This document shows, one piece after another, positions 1 through 8,585 of a stretch of 37,333 nt of DNA; positions within the stretch are counted from its first letter, which is position 1; the number at the start of each line of letters is the position of its first letter. The DNA comes from Syntrophaceae bacterium UBA5744 (GTDB taxonomy: Bacteria; Desulfobacterota; Syntrophia; Syntrophales; UBA2192): contig DIFQ01000127.1 in the NCBI GenBank assembly GCA_002419215.1, positions 1 through 37,333 on the forward strand, written 5' to 3'. The translations under genes and the position numbers were made by a program. The notes beneath the pieces were generated by a model that saw only the letters and a list, made by a program, of their open reading frames with translations, ran no database searches and was not told where the DNA came from.

Positions 1-1589
1 GATCGCTGCGCAAAAGCACCGTTGTCGGCGCCCCCGGCGATTGGCGGCCGCTCGTTGATGACGGGACCCGCCTCTATCTCCATCGTCACTGGGATGCCGA
101 GCAGAGTCTCGTCCGTTTCCTTCGGGAGCGATCGCAGATCCCGGCCCCCGGAGTCGACATTGCGCGGCTGCGGGAAGGGGTTGGAAGGCTCTTTTCGGGC
201 GGCAACGGGGAGGCGGACTGGCAGCGGGTCGCGGCGGCCGCGGCCGTCCTGAAACGCCTCTGTGTGATCACGGGAGGCCCCGGCACGGGGAAGACGACGA
301 CGGTGGCGAGGATCCTCGCACTTCTCATGGAGCAGACGACCGGAAGACGGTCCCGGATTGCACTGGCCGCGCCCACGGGCAAGGCCGCCGTCCGGCTGCA
401 GGAAGCCATCCGGGAGGCCGCCCGGGGGCTTGCCTGTGCAGACGGCATCCGGGAGGGACTTGCGGACATGGAAGCCTCCACCCTGCACCGCCTGCTGGGG
501 CGCCGCACGGGTTCCCCCTCCCATGCGCGGGGCGATGAGGAACTGCCCTGCGATGCCGTCGTGGTCGACGAGGCCTCCATGGTTTCCCTGCAACTCCTCT
601 ATGGCCTGGTGGGGGCCCTGCCTGCAGCTGCCCGGCTCATCCTGCTCGGCGACAGGGACCAGCTGGCCTCGGTCGAAGCGGGCGCCGTTCTGGGCGATAT
701 CTGCGGCCCCGATCGCAAACTGCGGTATTCAAGGCCCTTCGGGGAGGTGATCGCCGCCGCAAGCGGCCAGAGCGTCCCGCTCTCGCCGCCGGGGGAGATC
801 CGGTCCCCCGTCGGCGATTGTATCGTCGAGCTGAGACGCAATTACCGTTTTGGCGCCGAAAGCGCCATTGGCGCCCTTGCCCGGGCGATCAAGGGAGGGG
901 ACGCAGACGAGGCGCTTTCCATTCTCCGTGATGACCGTCGCGGGGATCTCGGCTGGCGACGGGTCCCGAGGCCGCGCGAACTTTCACGCGCCATGCGGGA
1001 GATTGTCCTTGCGGGCTGCGGGGATTACCGGGCCGCAGAAACGCCTGCGGCCATTTTCGGACGCTTCAGCCGCTTCCGTGTTCTCTGCGCCCTGCGGGAC
1101 GGCCCTTACGGCTCGGGCTCCCTGAATGTCGCTATCGAGGGGATCCTGGCCCGCGAAGGGCACATCACGCCGGGCAGGCCCTGGTACGAGGGGCGCCCCG
1201 TCCTGGTGAGCCGGAACGACTACGGACTGCGGCTCTTCAACGGGGATGTCGGCATCGCGCTGGCCGACCCCGAAAGCGCCGGCGCGCTCCGGGTCTTCTT
1301 CCCGGCCCCCGACGGGGCCATGAGGAAGTTCGAGCCCTACCGGCTGCCCGAACACGAGACGGCCTTTGCCATGACGATCCACAAGAGCCAGGGCACCGAG
1401 TTCGACCGCGTGCTGCTCGTGCTGCCCGAGGGGGATGCGCGCGTGCTCACCCGGGAGCTTCTGTACACGGGTGTGACCCGGGCCCGGAGGCGAGTCGATC
1501 TGTGGGCGGGCGAGGCGGCCCTCGTGTCGGCCCTGTCGCGCAGAATCGAGAGGGTCAGCGGGCTGAGGGACGCGCTCTGGCGTGTGTGA
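1..1589 (+). CDS. recD: RecD, exonuclease V alpha subunit (5' truncated by window edge)
   Basis: The reading frame is open from base 3, so the true start lies before the window; 528 residues are visible. It encodes a superfamily 1B DNA helicase, the RecD subunit of the RecBCD recombination and repair nuclease. Visible motifs, in order, are a Walker A loop GGPGTGKT (nt 273-296), an APTGKAA motif, a Walker B-like VVVDEASM, LLGDRDQLASVEAG, the ELRRNYRF segment, and the C-terminal helicase motifs MTIHKSQGTEFD and LYTGVTRARRRV. The N-terminal piece (VVGAPGDWRPLVDDGTRLYL) also fits RecD. recB and recC are not in the window but may lie upstream. Family assignment is firm; only the N-terminus is missing. 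Confidence 0.93.
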   Translation, partial: SLRKSTVVGAPGDWRPLVDDGTRLYLHRHWDAEQSLVRFLRERSQIPAPGVDIARLREGVGRLFSGGNGEADWQRVAAAAAVLKRLCVITGGPGTGKTTTVARILALLMEQTTGRRSRIALAAPTGKAAVRLQEAIREAARGLACADGIREGLADMEASTLHRLLGRRTGSPSHARGDEELPCDAVVVDEASMVSLQLLYGLVGALPAAARLILLGDRDQLASVEAGAVLGDICGPDRKLRYSRPFGEVIAAASGQSVPLSPPGEIRSPVGDCIVELRRNYRFGAESAIGALARAIKGGDADEALSILRDDRRGDLGWRRVPRPRELSRAMREIVLAGCGDYRAAETPAAIFGRFSRFRVLCALRDGPYGSGSLNVAIEGILAREGHITPGRPWYEGRPVLVSRNDYGLRLFNGDVGIALADPESAGALRVFFPAPDGAMRKFEPYRLPEHETAFAMTIHKSQGTEFDRVLLVLPEGDARVLTRELLYTGVTRARRRVDLWAGEAALVSALSRRIERVSGLRDALWRV

Positions 1590-2114
1590 AGCTAGTGACC
1601 GGCACTTCCCTGGTCGATACCCTGAATTTGTCTTCAAGCTCCGAGGCCGCGAAGAGCGGAAGAGCAGAAGTGAGGAAGAGCGGATAGGAGAGAAAATCTT
1701 TCATCCACGCCGCTCTTCTGCTCTTCATAACTTCCTGACTTCGCAACCAGCCTTTAGCGGCTCTTGAGGTGCCCTACCGGCTCGACAGAAGTCTTCTGCG
1801 CACGGTGGTTCGTAAATCCGGCACCCTGTCACATTTTCAACGATGCCAAAACGGAACGAAATGTCCGTCCCGGCAATCCCTTCCCTCGATCTGCCCGCTC
1901 GGCAGCTCAGCCCAGGCAACCCGCGATCATGGGGTCGGAGGAGCAGAATCCGCTTCTTTCCTGAAGCCTGGAGCCTGAAGCCTGAAGCCTGCGGCGAAGC
2001 CGCTATTTGTTGGCATGAATCATGCTCATTCACCATCTGCAGGAAGGTCTTTGTGCCCGGGGAGTAATCCGGGCGAGGACTTCGAAATCCGATTTCATTC
2101 GAGAGACGTGCCCA
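1590..2114. repeat. Non-coding spacer with word-like degenerate repeats
   Basis: This spacer of about 525 bp between recD and the next gene shows no convincing coding sequence. It holds two low-complexity stretches. At about 1649-1739 a GAAGAGC/GAAG-word stretch is followed by its imperfect reverse complement, giving a long imperfect hairpin. At about 1961-1993 CTGGAGC/CTGAAGC words repeat in tandem. Similar stretches with other words occur at several gene boundaries in the window. Confidence 0.6.
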
Positions 2115-2741
2115 ATGGATGCTCAAACGAGAAACAAACTGGACCGGAAGTGGAAGAAGCACGCTGACGAGATCGAGCTGGAGGTCATCCAGAAACTCAA
2201 GGGAAACTCCGACTATCACGTGGTCGAAGTCGCGCGGGCCTCGCTGAAGCGCTTCGGCGTCGAGAAGGCGGGCCTGAAGAAAGACAGTTTCGTGATGCGG
2301 ATCGAGACGACAGCGGGATTTGACGAGGGCCGAAGATCGGCCGGGGGATGGCTCTGCTTCGACAGAGAGACCGACGCCCTGTTCTATCTCTTCCACGTCT
2401 GGTTCCGGTATATCAAGACGAACTGCACCGTGCTCGATGACGCGATGGCCGACACGGTGGATCTCGTGGATAAGGCCATGGGCATCGCGCTTCGCGACGG
2501 CGGCTTCGGCAACGACGTGCTCAAGGACATGATCGTGCGCGCCATCGGCCGGATCTCATCCGTTTCCTTCACGGCAGGGGTCTGCGTGAACGACGGGCAA
2601 TTCGACGCCGAGGTCGTCGAGGGCTGCTCGAAACACAACGGAAAGCATGCCGAGCTTGCGGGCCTTGCCGCGAGCGGCTCCCTCGACGTGCAGAACCAGA
2701 AGCATCTCAAGATGGTGGAGAGCTGGATGACGGCAAGATAG
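2115..2741 (+). CDS. Conserved-looking hypothetical protein, 208 aa
   Basis: I do not recognise this protein. It starts MDAQTRNKLDRKWKKHADE, is rich in charged residues, and looks soluble: no signal peptide or membrane segment is visible. Its middle contains FDRETDALFYLFHVWFRYIK, a possible amphipathic helix. The ATG at 2115 was chosen over an in-frame upstream ATG at 2022 because a purine-rich GAGAG lies just upstream and the extra residues are repeat-flank sequence. Codon use is typical of the GC-rich neighbours, supporting a real gene. A hairpin terminator follows. It stands alone between recD and a convergent hydrolase gene. Confidence 0.7.
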   Translation: MDAQTRNKLDRKWKKHADEIELEVIQKLKGNSDYHVVEVARASLKRFGVEKAGLKKDSFVMRIETTAGFDEGRRSAGGWLCFDRETDALFYLFHVWFRYIKTNCTVLDDAMADTVDLVDKAMGIALRDGGFGNDVLKDMIVRAIGRISSVSFTAGVCVNDGQFDAEVVEGCSKHNGKHAELAGLAASGSLDVQNQKHLKMVESWMTAR

Positions 2742-2781
2742 GGTCCAGGGTTCAGGGGACAGGGTTCAGGGAAGAAAAAAA
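2742..2781. repeat. Degenerate GGGTCCAGGGTTCAGGG-type tandem repeat
   Basis: Right after the preceding stop codon the sequence repeats the words GGTCCAGG, GGTTCAGG and GGACAGG. The same words recur at 15218-15246 after pgaA, which suggests a dispersed intergenic repeat family. Confidence 0.55.
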
Positions 2782-2796
2782 GGAAAACGGAGAACG

Positions 2797-2830
2797 AGGA
2801 TCGGGAGAAGATATTCCCGGTCCTTTTTTT
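2797..2830 (+). terminator. Intrinsic terminator (probably bidirectional)
   Basis: The stem AGGATCGGGA pairs with TCCCGGTCCT, with one G-T wobble, around a short loop and is followed by a run of T. An A-rich tract precedes the stem, so the same hairpin could also end the convergent minus-strand hydrolase transcript. Confidence 0.75.
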
Positions 2831-2867
2831 ATCCTTGCCCCTTGTCCCCAGTCTCTTCTTGCTCTTT

Positions 2868-2904
2868 CACCGGTCACTGGCCACTGGTCACCGGTCACTG
2901 TCCT
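2868..2904. repeat. CCGGTCACTGGCCACTG-type word repeat overlapping a gene end
   Basis: The words CACCGGTCACTG and CCACTGGTCACCGG alternate here. The repeat reaches into the last codons of the minus-strand hydrolase and supplies its TGA stop. Confidence 0.55.
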
Positions 2905-3748
2905 TCAGGAACTCCATCACAATCCGGTTGAACTCCTCGGGGTACTCCACGTTCGGCATGTGGCCGCAGCGCTCGAAGATGTGCAGGCGCGCCCCGGGGA
3001 TTCTCCCGGCGGCATCGAAGGCCTGGCTCACGGACAGGATGCGGTCCTGGCGGCCCCAGAGAATGAGCGCGGGGGCTGTGATCGCGCCGAGCCCCTCCCG
3101 GATCGGCTCCAGGATCCCGGGCCGCGCGCCCCGGAGCGTGGCGATGTTTCGCAAGATCGACGTGAAAGACCGGACGGCTCCGGGCTGGAAGAACATTTCG
3201 TAATACAGATGTGCAAATTCGGGAGTGATCGCCGCGGGGTCGTAGACGAGACGATGGAGAAAGCGGAGGAAGACCGGCAGGGGCGGCTTGAAGAAAATCC
3301 GGTCGAAGAAGGGAAGCGACGCAATTCGCAACGGAAGGCTCGCTTCCCGCCCCAGACCGGCACTGCTCACCAGGATGAGCCTGTCCACGCGTCCCGGGTC
3401 ATCGAGAATGACGCGAAGAGCCACACCTCCCCCCAGGGAGTGCCCCACGAGCGATGCCCTCCCGATGCCCAGGGCCGCCATGAAGTCCCGCACGAACCGG
3501 GAATAGGCCCCGGGGCTGTAGTCCATCCCTTCGGGCTTTTCCGTCCGTCCGAAACCGGGCAGGTCGGGGACGTAGACGCGGTGACGTGAGGCCAGGGCGC
3601 CGATGTTCGCCGACCAGATCTCCGCTGAGGCGCCGAGGCCGTGAATCAGCACGACGGGCGAGCCGTCCTGGCCGGCATGACGGTATCGGGTGCGAATCCC
3701 GCCTGCATCGATGGTCTGGTCATATCCCGTTCCCGGAACACCGGACAT
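2888..3748 (-). CDS. Alpha/beta-fold hydrolase
   Basis: This is a 286-residue hydrolase of the alpha/beta-fold family. The catalytic triad is readable: nucleophile Ser about 104 in GHSLGG, Asp about 235 in GRQDRIL, and His about 263 in CGHMPNVE. The oxyanion-side HGLG motif lies near the N-terminus. Length and layout fit the esterase, haloperoxidase and ring-cleavage-product hydrolase group; the substrate cannot be told from sequence. The ATG at 3748 has a purine-rich AGGGA upstream and was preferred to an in-frame TTG at 3820. The last codons and the stop lie inside an intergenic-type word repeat, so the C-terminus may have been altered by that repeat. It appears to be a single-gene unit. 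Confidence 0.85.
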   Translation of the reverse strand: MSGVPGTGYDQTIDAGGIRTRYRHAGQDGSPVVLIHGLGASAEIWSANIGALASRHRVYVPDLPGFGRTEKPEGMDYSPGAYSRFVRDFMAALGIGRASLVGHSLGGGVALRVILDDPGRVDRLILVSSAGLGREASLPLRIASLPFFDRIFFKPPLPVFLRFLHRLVYDPAAITPEFAHLYYEMFFQPGAVRSFTSILRNIATLRGARPGILEPIREGLGAITAPALILWGRQDRILSVSQAFDAAGRIPGARLHIFERCGHMPNVEYPEEFNRIVMEFLKDSDR

Positions 3749-3863
3749 GTGTTTCCCTGCCCCGCCGCCCCCAGACAGCTTACATGTTTTCTCGCCATCC
3801 CTTTCGCGATGAAAGGGCAATGTGGCTGGAAAATGAGAATGGCATGGTTGTCAGCAAACGGAA

Positions 3864-5030
3864 TCAGTTGAATGCGCTCAACCCCGTGATATCCCTGCCC
3901 AGGATCAGGGTGTGGACTTCATGGGTTCCTTCGTAGGTGTAAACACTCTCCAGATTGCACATGTGCCGCATGATCCCGTATTCGAGGCTGATGCCGTACG
4001 CTCCAAGGATGCTCCTCGCGGACCTGGCAATTTTGATCGCCTCGCTTACGTTATTCATCTTCGCCAGGGAAATTTGCTGAAAGCGGCATTTTCCCTCGTC
4101 CTTCAGCCTTCCCAGCCTCAAGGAAAGCAGTTGCATCTTTGATATCTCAACCAGCATGTTGACCAATTTTTCCTGGGTCATCTGGAATGCGGCAATGGGC
4201 TTGTCGTACTGAATCCTCTGCCTCGCATAGCGAAGAGCCCGATCGTAGCAGTCCATGGCCGCGCCCATTGCCCCCCACGATATCCCGTAACGCGCCTCGC
4301 TCAAACACATCAAGGGGCTCTTCAGGCCCATCGTGTGCGGAAGTCTCCGTGATTCCGGTATCCTTGCATCATCAAAAGTCAATCCCGAGGTTACCGAAGC
4401 CCGGAGCGACAATTTTTTTTCGATCCGGACAGCCTCAAACCCCTTCGTTCCTTTCTCCACAAGGAATCCGTCGATGCCCTCGTCTGTTCTTGCCCACACG
4501 ATTGCGATATCGGCAATGTCGCCGTTCGTAATCCACAATTTTGAACCATTGAGGATCCAGTCCGTGCCATCGCGTCTCGCCCGGGTCTTCATGTTGGCGG
4601 GATCGGAACCGTGATCAGCCTCCGTCAAACCGAAGCAACCGATTTTTCTGCCCGCAGCCATCTCGGGCAGCCAATATTTTTTCTGTTCTTCGGAGCCAAA
4701 CGCGTAGATGGGATACATGCACAAGGAGCTTTGCACGGACATAAAACTGCGCAGACTGCTGTCTCCCCGCTCGAGCTCCTGGCAGGCGAGGCCATATTCC
4801 ACATGATTCGCTCCGGCACAGCCGTAGCCTTGCAGGTCCATACCCAACAGTCCCAATGTCGCCATTTCCCGGATCAGTTCCACCGGAAAGGTTCCGCGTT
4901 CATAATGCTCGTCGATGTTCTCCATCACTTGATCATCGACAAACTTTCTTACCGTAGCGCGAAGAATTTTCTCTTCCGCTGTCAACAGCTCATCAATCTG
5001 CAGATAATCCACACCTTGAAATTTCGACAT
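3864..5030 (-). CDS. gcdH: Glutaryl-CoA dehydrogenase-type acyl-CoA dehydrogenase
   Basis: This 388-residue FAD enzyme would oxidise glutaryl-CoA (and decarboxylate it to crotonyl-CoA) or oxidise it to glutaconyl-CoA, as in lysine and benzoate/aromatic degradation. Blocks matching glutaryl-CoA dehydrogenases are visible: LRSFMSVQSSL with the Arg that in the human enzyme contacts the substrate carboxylate, CFGLTEADHGSDP, WITNGDIAD, and the C-terminal YEGTHEVHTLILGRDITG with the catalytic Glu near residue 367. The ATG at 5030 has an AAGGGG ribosome site. The frame stays open upstream, but that part overlaps the nitrilase gene and is not coding. It follows the nitrilase-family gene by 23 bp and is likely co-transcribed. 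Decarboxylating versus non-decarboxylating type cannot be decided by eye. Confidence 0.88.
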   Translation of the reverse strand: MSKFQGVDYLQIDELLTAEEKILRATVRKFVDDQVMENIDEHYERGTFPVELIREMATLGLLGMDLQGYGCAGANHVEYGLACQELERGDSSLRSFMSVQSSLCMYPIYAFGSEEQKKYWLPEMAAGRKIGCFGLTEADHGSDPANMKTRARRDGTDWILNGSKLWITNGDIADIAIVWARTDEGIDGFLVEKGTKGFEAVRIEKKLSLRASVTSGLTFDDARIPESRRLPHTMGLKSPLMCLSEARYGISWGAMGAAMDCYDRALRYARQRIQYDKPIAAFQMTQEKLVNMLVEISKMQLLSLRLGRLKDEGKCRFQQISLAKMNNVSEAIKIARSARSILGAYGISLEYGIMRHMCNLESVYTYEGTHEVHTLILGRDITGLSAFN

Positions 5031-5053
5031 GATTCCGTGCCCCTTCGATGATC

Positions 5054-6028
5054 TTACCGCTCTGTGTCGGACCGGGTGCCTCCGTTGCCCCCGGGTGTTC
5101 CTGGCCTGCGCAGCATCGGGCGAACGGTCGCGGCGTAGTATTGCCGTCCCAGCAGATTCAGGTGCTCCCATGCCTTGACGGCCATTGACGGCAGCTCGCC
5201 TGTCCAGAAGTCTTCGGGAATGGGCGCCGAAACTCCGGCAACCTGACCCGGGGTGATTTCGGCCGTGATGACGCCTTCGCCATCTTCGTATGTCATGCGG
5301 GCCAGCACCCGGCCGCTGCCGTCGGCGATCTGCGTCTCCCCCAGGTAGCGGGAGACGTAGGGCACGGACTCCTTGCCCGGTGTCAACCCCTCGAACTCGC
5401 CGGCGTGGGACGCATGCACAACGGGCACGCCGAGCATCCGCGCAAGATGCGCCGGCGCGTTTCTGAGCAGGCCTGCCAACCGCGCCTGATCCCCGGCATA
5501 TTCGGGCGACACCGGGAGGCGCAGATCCCACCAGCAGGAGCCGCCGACGACCAGGTCCACTCTGCCCGACAATCTGCGCGCTGTCCGGGAGCGAATGAGC
5601 TCCCAGCACATGGCGACGCCGACCGAACCGGCGGGTGTGCCGAGGATCCCGTCATCGGAGCCGCCGATGTAGTAGCTGTTCTCCCACATGGTGGGTAAAT
5701 CCTTGTCGTGACGGAAGTACCGGCCATCCGGGAATACCAGCAGGAAGCTGTTGAAGCAGTCCTCCCCGGACTGTGCGATGAATGAACCCCCTACGACGCC
5801 GTCGTGTTCGCGCGCAAGTCTGCGCATAAGCTGGAGAGCAGGACCTTCCAGCGGTTGCCACGCCGAAAGCATCGCCGGTGTGAACGCGACTGCGGAGGGG
5901 AAGAACTCGGGAAGGATGACCCATCGGGCGCCTTGCCGGAAGGCTTCTCTGGCCAGCGCCTCGGCCGATGAGAGGTTCCGTGCAACGGCGCCGACCCGGG
6001 CCCTCATCTGTACTGCAGCGACTCGCAC
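5054..6028 (-). CDS. Carbon-nitrogen hydrolase (nitrilase superfamily)
   Basis: This 324-residue protein carries the Glu-Lys-Cys triad of the nitrilase superfamily: Glu41 in LPEFF, Lys109 in RHDKDLPT and Cys141 in GVAMCWEL. Members hydrolyse amides, carbamoyl groups or, less often, nitriles in the cytoplasm. The start is a GTG at 6028 with a near-perfect AAGGAGG ribosome site 7 nt upstream. It is the first gene of a two-gene unit with glutaryl-CoA dehydrogenase, which suggests a dicarboxylic or half-amide substrate; that is inference from context only. The Cys environment (CWELIRSRTARR) is of amidase rather than true nitrilase type, but I cannot assign the subfamily. Confidence 0.82.
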   Translation of the reverse strand: MRVAAVQMRARVGAVARNLSSAEALAREAFRQGARWVILPEFFPSAVAFTPAMLSAWQPLEGPALQLMRRLAREHDGVVGGSFIAQSGEDCFNSFLLVFPDGRYFRHDKDLPTMWENSYYIGGSDDGILGTPAGSVGVAMCWELIRSRTARRLSGRVDLVVGGSCWWDLRLPVSPEYAGDQARLAGLLRNAPAHLARMLGVPVVHASHAGEFEGLTPGKESVPYVSRYLGETQIADGSGRVLARMTYEDGEGVITAEITPGQVAGVSAPIPEDFWTGELPSMAVKAWEHLNLLGRQYYAATVRPMLRRPGTPGGNGGTRSDTER

Positions 6029-6141
6029 GCCATGTCCTCCTTTTTGGTCTCATGCCTGGGTGTAAATCGTCGTCATCCTGGCGTCTTTGCGCCCCGGAGG
6101 CTTCCGGACCCTTCGTGTCTCAGCCGCCGCAGTGCGATAGA

Positions 6142-6171
6142 ACTATACACGGGTTTGCGGGTTGTTGTAAA
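6142..6171 (-). promoter_or_regulatory. Sigma-70-like promoter of the nitrilase-gcdH unit
   Basis: Read on the minus strand, TTTACA (6166-6171) and TATAGT (6142-6147) are separated by 18 bp, each with five of six bases of the consensus hexamer. The leader to the GTG start at 6028 would be a little over 100 nt. The rest of the divergent spacer 6029..6321 shows nothing else I can name. Confidence 0.5.
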
Positions 6172-6321
6172 AGATATTTCAGAAAATGCTCGATCGGCAA
6201 ACGGCGCACGCACCGGCGGGACGGATGAATTGCGGTTGAGATCGGCCGGAAATCGTCCTATGATAGCGGGCCCTCCCGGAGCGTGCAGTCAGCCGCGGGG
6301 CATCGTCACTTACGGGATTTC

Positions 6322-7617
6322 ATGAATCAGTCTTCCATAACGCCCGAGCCGTTCTCCGATCGCCGCCGCTGGGTCCTTTTCGCCGCGATTTCGGTTCTCT
6401 TCGGGCTTTCGATGTTTTACCGGTCCTCCATCGCCGTGCTGACGACGGAGCTGATGCGGGACGTCCCCATGGACATGGGGGCCCTGGGCCTCATGTCGGC
6501 GGCCTTCTTCTACACGTACGGCCTGTTTCAGATCCCCGGGGGCCTCCTGCTGGATCGTTTCAGCCCGGCAAAGGTCATGGCGGCCTTCTATCTCTCGGCC
6601 CTCGCCGGTGTGATCCTCTTTTCGATTGCCGACTCGCCGGGCGTCATGGCACTCGGCCGTCTGCTCATGGGGGCCGGCATGGCCTGCGGGTTCATCGGCG
6701 CCCTGAAGATCATCTCCCTGCAGTTCCCGCCGGACCGATTCGCAACCCTTTCCGGTATTGTCGTGTCCGTGGGCAACATGGGCATCGTCGCGGCCACGAC
6801 ACCGCTTGTGCTCTGGGCGCAGGCCCTGGGGTGGCGCACGACCTTCCTGCTCGTGGGGCTCTTCCACCTGGCGGTGACCCTGACCTTTGTTTTTGCGTTC
6901 CGGGACGGGCGGGGAGGCCGCCGGGACGTGCCGGCGGCAACCGGTGCGGACTGGGGGAAGCAGCTGCAGGGACTTCGCCTCGCCCTGCGGGACCGACAGG
7001 TCTGGCTCATCTCCGGGTCCGCCTTCATCCGCTACGGGATCCTCGCTGCCGTCCAGGGCCTCTGGGCGGGGCCTTACCTCATGGACGTGATGGGCTTCTC
7101 CCCCATGGCGACGGGCAACCTGCTCTTTCTTCTTACTCTCGGCGTCGTCATCGGGAATCCCGTCAGCGGTTTCCTGTCGGATCGAATCTTCAGGAAAAGA
7201 AAGGGGATCATGGTCGTTGCCCTGGCGGGGCTTTCCCTTACGCTGACAGCCCTGGCCCTGGTTCCCGTCGGTGCGCCGCTCTGGCTTGTGGCGGTCCTTT
7301 TTTCGGCCTTCGGAATTCTGGCCGGCACCGGGAGCATCCCCTACGCCCATCTCAAGGAACTCTCGCCGCCGGAGCGCTCGGCGACTACCTTGACGGTACT
7401 CAATTTTTTCGCTATTGTCGGCGCCGGTGTCTTCATGCAGGGGCTGGGATTTCTCATGGAGGCCCTCTACCCCGAATCGATGCTGAGTCATCAAGCCTTC
7501 GTCACGATGTTTCTCGTCTGTGCGTCCGTGATGGCGGTGGGCGTCGTTCTCTATGCCTTCACACGGGAAAGCGCTATCGGGGCGGGAGACAGGGGTGGAA
7601 AAACAACGACACCATGA
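6322..7617 (+). CDS. MFS transporter
   Basis: This 431-residue integral membrane protein belongs to the major facilitator superfamily. Twelve or so hydrophobic segments can be read, starting with WVLFAAISVLFGLSMFYRSS. The loop between helices 2 and 3 reads GGLLLDRFSPAKVM, a variant of the MFS signature GxLaDrxGrk, and a second copy (SGFLSDRIFRKRKG) follows helix 8, as expected from the internal duplication. The substrate is unknown. The ATG at 6322 has ACGGGAT upstream and begins MNQSSITPEP; an upstream in-frame ATG is less likely. The next gene, an aminotransferase, starts 12 bp after the stop, so uptake or export of an amino or keto acid is possible. Confidence 0.88.
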   Translation: MNQSSITPEPFSDRRRWVLFAAISVLFGLSMFYRSSIAVLTTELMRDVPMDMGALGLMSAAFFYTYGLFQIPGGLLLDRFSPAKVMAAFYLSALAGVILFSIADSPGVMALGRLLMGAGMACGFIGALKIISLQFPPDRFATLSGIVVSVGNMGIVAATTPLVLWAQALGWRTTFLLVGLFHLAVTLTFVFAFRDGRGGRRDVPAATGADWGKQLQGLRLALRDRQVWLISGSAFIRYGILAAVQGLWAGPYLMDVMGFSPMATGNLLFLLTLGVVIGNPVSGFLSDRIFRKRKGIMVVALAGLSLTLTALALVPVGAPLWLVAVLFSAFGILAGTGSIPYAHLKELSPPERSATTLTVLNFFAIVGAGVFMQGLGFLMEALYPESMLSHQAFVTMFLVCASVMAVGVVLYAFTRESAIGAGDRGGKTTTP

Positions 7618-7629
7618 AGGGGCGGAAAA

Positions 7630-8469
7630 ATGATCGCTTATTTCAACGGCAGTTTCCTGCGCAAGGAAGAAATATCCATCTCTCCCGATGACCGGGGCTT
7701 CCTGTTCTCCGACGGGGTGTACGAAGTCGTCCGCGCTTACGGCGGCAAACCCTTCAAGATGGCCGAGCACATGGACCGGCTGGCCCGCAGCCTGCGCGAG
7801 ACGCGCATCGATTTCCCGGGGGTCGCGGAACTGGCAGTGGCCGGTGCGAAACTGATCGCCCGCAACGGGCTGGAGACGGCGGACAGCATTCTCTATTTCC
7901 AGATCACCCGCGGTGTGGCCCCGCGCAAGCATGCCTTTCCCGATCCGCCTGTCCCTGCAACGGTCATGGTGCTCATTTCCCCGGCCCCGTCGTCCGTGGA
8001 GATGCGCGAGAAGGGCGTGGCCGCCATCCTCGTCCCTGAATTCCGATGGTCCCGCTGCGACATCAAGGCAATCGGGCTGCTGGGCAGTGTCCTGGCCGTT
8101 CAGCAGGCAAAAGAGAAGGGGGCCGAGGAGGCCCTGTTCGTCCGGGACGGCGTGGTCACCGAGGGAACGCACACCAACGTGCTGGCCGTATTCGGCGGCA
8201 ACATCCTGACGCACCCGCTCGGCAACTTCATTCTTCCCGGGGTTACCCGGGGTGTCGTGCTGGATATCTGCCGAAAGACTGGAATTGCCTACAAAGAGCA
8301 GGCCTTCCGGGGGGAGGAGCTGAACCGGGCAAGCGAGATCATGATCACGGGCACAAACAAGGAGATCACGCCCATCGTCCGCCTGGACGGTCGGCCCGTC
8401 GGCACAGGCGCCCCCGGCCCCGTGACGCGGCGCCTCCAGGCCGCCTATTCGGAACTGGTGCGGGGTTGA
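7630..8469 (+). CDS. Class IV aminotransferase, D-amino-acid transaminase type
   Basis: This 279-residue fold-type IV PLP enzyme closely follows the D-amino-acid transaminase layout. DRGFLFSDGVYEV is at 21-33. The substrate-carboxylate motif is in ITRGVAPRKHAFP, with Arg99 and His101. The PLP-binding Lys146 is in CDIKAIGLLGS, and Glu178 is in VTEGTHTN. Lys and Glu fall almost exactly where they do in the Bacillus enzyme (145 and 177). It would exchange amino groups between D-amino acids and 2-oxo acids, for example to make D-Glu or D-Ala for peptidoglycan. A branched-chain or lyase role is less likely because of the Arg/His pair. The ATG follows AAGGGGCGGAAAA and lies 12 bp after the MFS gene. 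Confidence 0.85.
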   Translation: MIAYFNGSFLRKEEISISPDDRGFLFSDGVYEVVRAYGGKPFKMAEHMDRLARSLRETRIDFPGVAELAVAGAKLIARNGLETADSILYFQITRGVAPRKHAFPDPPVPATVMVLISPAPSSVEMREKGVAAILVPEFRWSRCDIKAIGLLGSVLAVQQAKEKGAEEALFVRDGVVTEGTHTNVLAVFGGNILTHPLGNFILPGVTRGVVLDICRKTGIAYKEQAFRGEELNRASEIMITGTNKEITPIVRLDGRPVGTGAPGPVTRRLQAAYSELVRG

Positions 8470-8473
8470 ACCC

Positions 8474-8503
8474 GGGGACTCGGGTATTGGGTCTCGGGTC
8501 TCG
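8474..8503. repeat. GGGTCTCGG-type word repeat
   Basis: A short stretch after the stop repeats the words GGACTCGGG, GGTCTCGGG and GGTCTCGG, another member of the word-repeat class of this window. Confidence 0.4.
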
Positions 8504-8511
8504 GAAAACAA

Positions 8512-8550
8512 AAAAGGATCGTGGAATTAAGTTCCGCGATCCTTTTCGTT
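8512..8550 (+). terminator. Strong intrinsic terminator
   Basis: A 15-bp stem, AAAAGGATCGTGGAA paired with TTCCGCGATCCTTTT with one wobble, encloses a 5-nt loop. The A and T ends make it usable from both sides, so it can end both the transaminase transcript and the convergent thioesterase transcript. A CTGAAGCCTGG-type word repeat follows at about 8551-8582. Confidence 0.85.
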
Positions 8551-8585
8551 TCTGAAGCCTGGCCCCTGAACCCTTGACCCTGTCT

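Noticed and set aside
1725..2396. Minus-strand frame of 223 codons in the spacer after recD
   Set aside because: It runs through repeats and the opposite strand of the hypothetical gene at 2115, with no family features.
5031..5609. N-terminal extension of the acyl-CoA dehydrogenase frame
   Set aside because: The extra residues overlap the nitrilase gene and are Arg-rich without similarity to the family. ATG 5030 has a ribosome site and gives the usual length.
6310..8511. Long minus-strand frame (733 codons) opposite the MFS and transaminase genes
   Set aside because: It covers two convincing genes on the other strand and its translation is low-complexity charged sequence without motifs.
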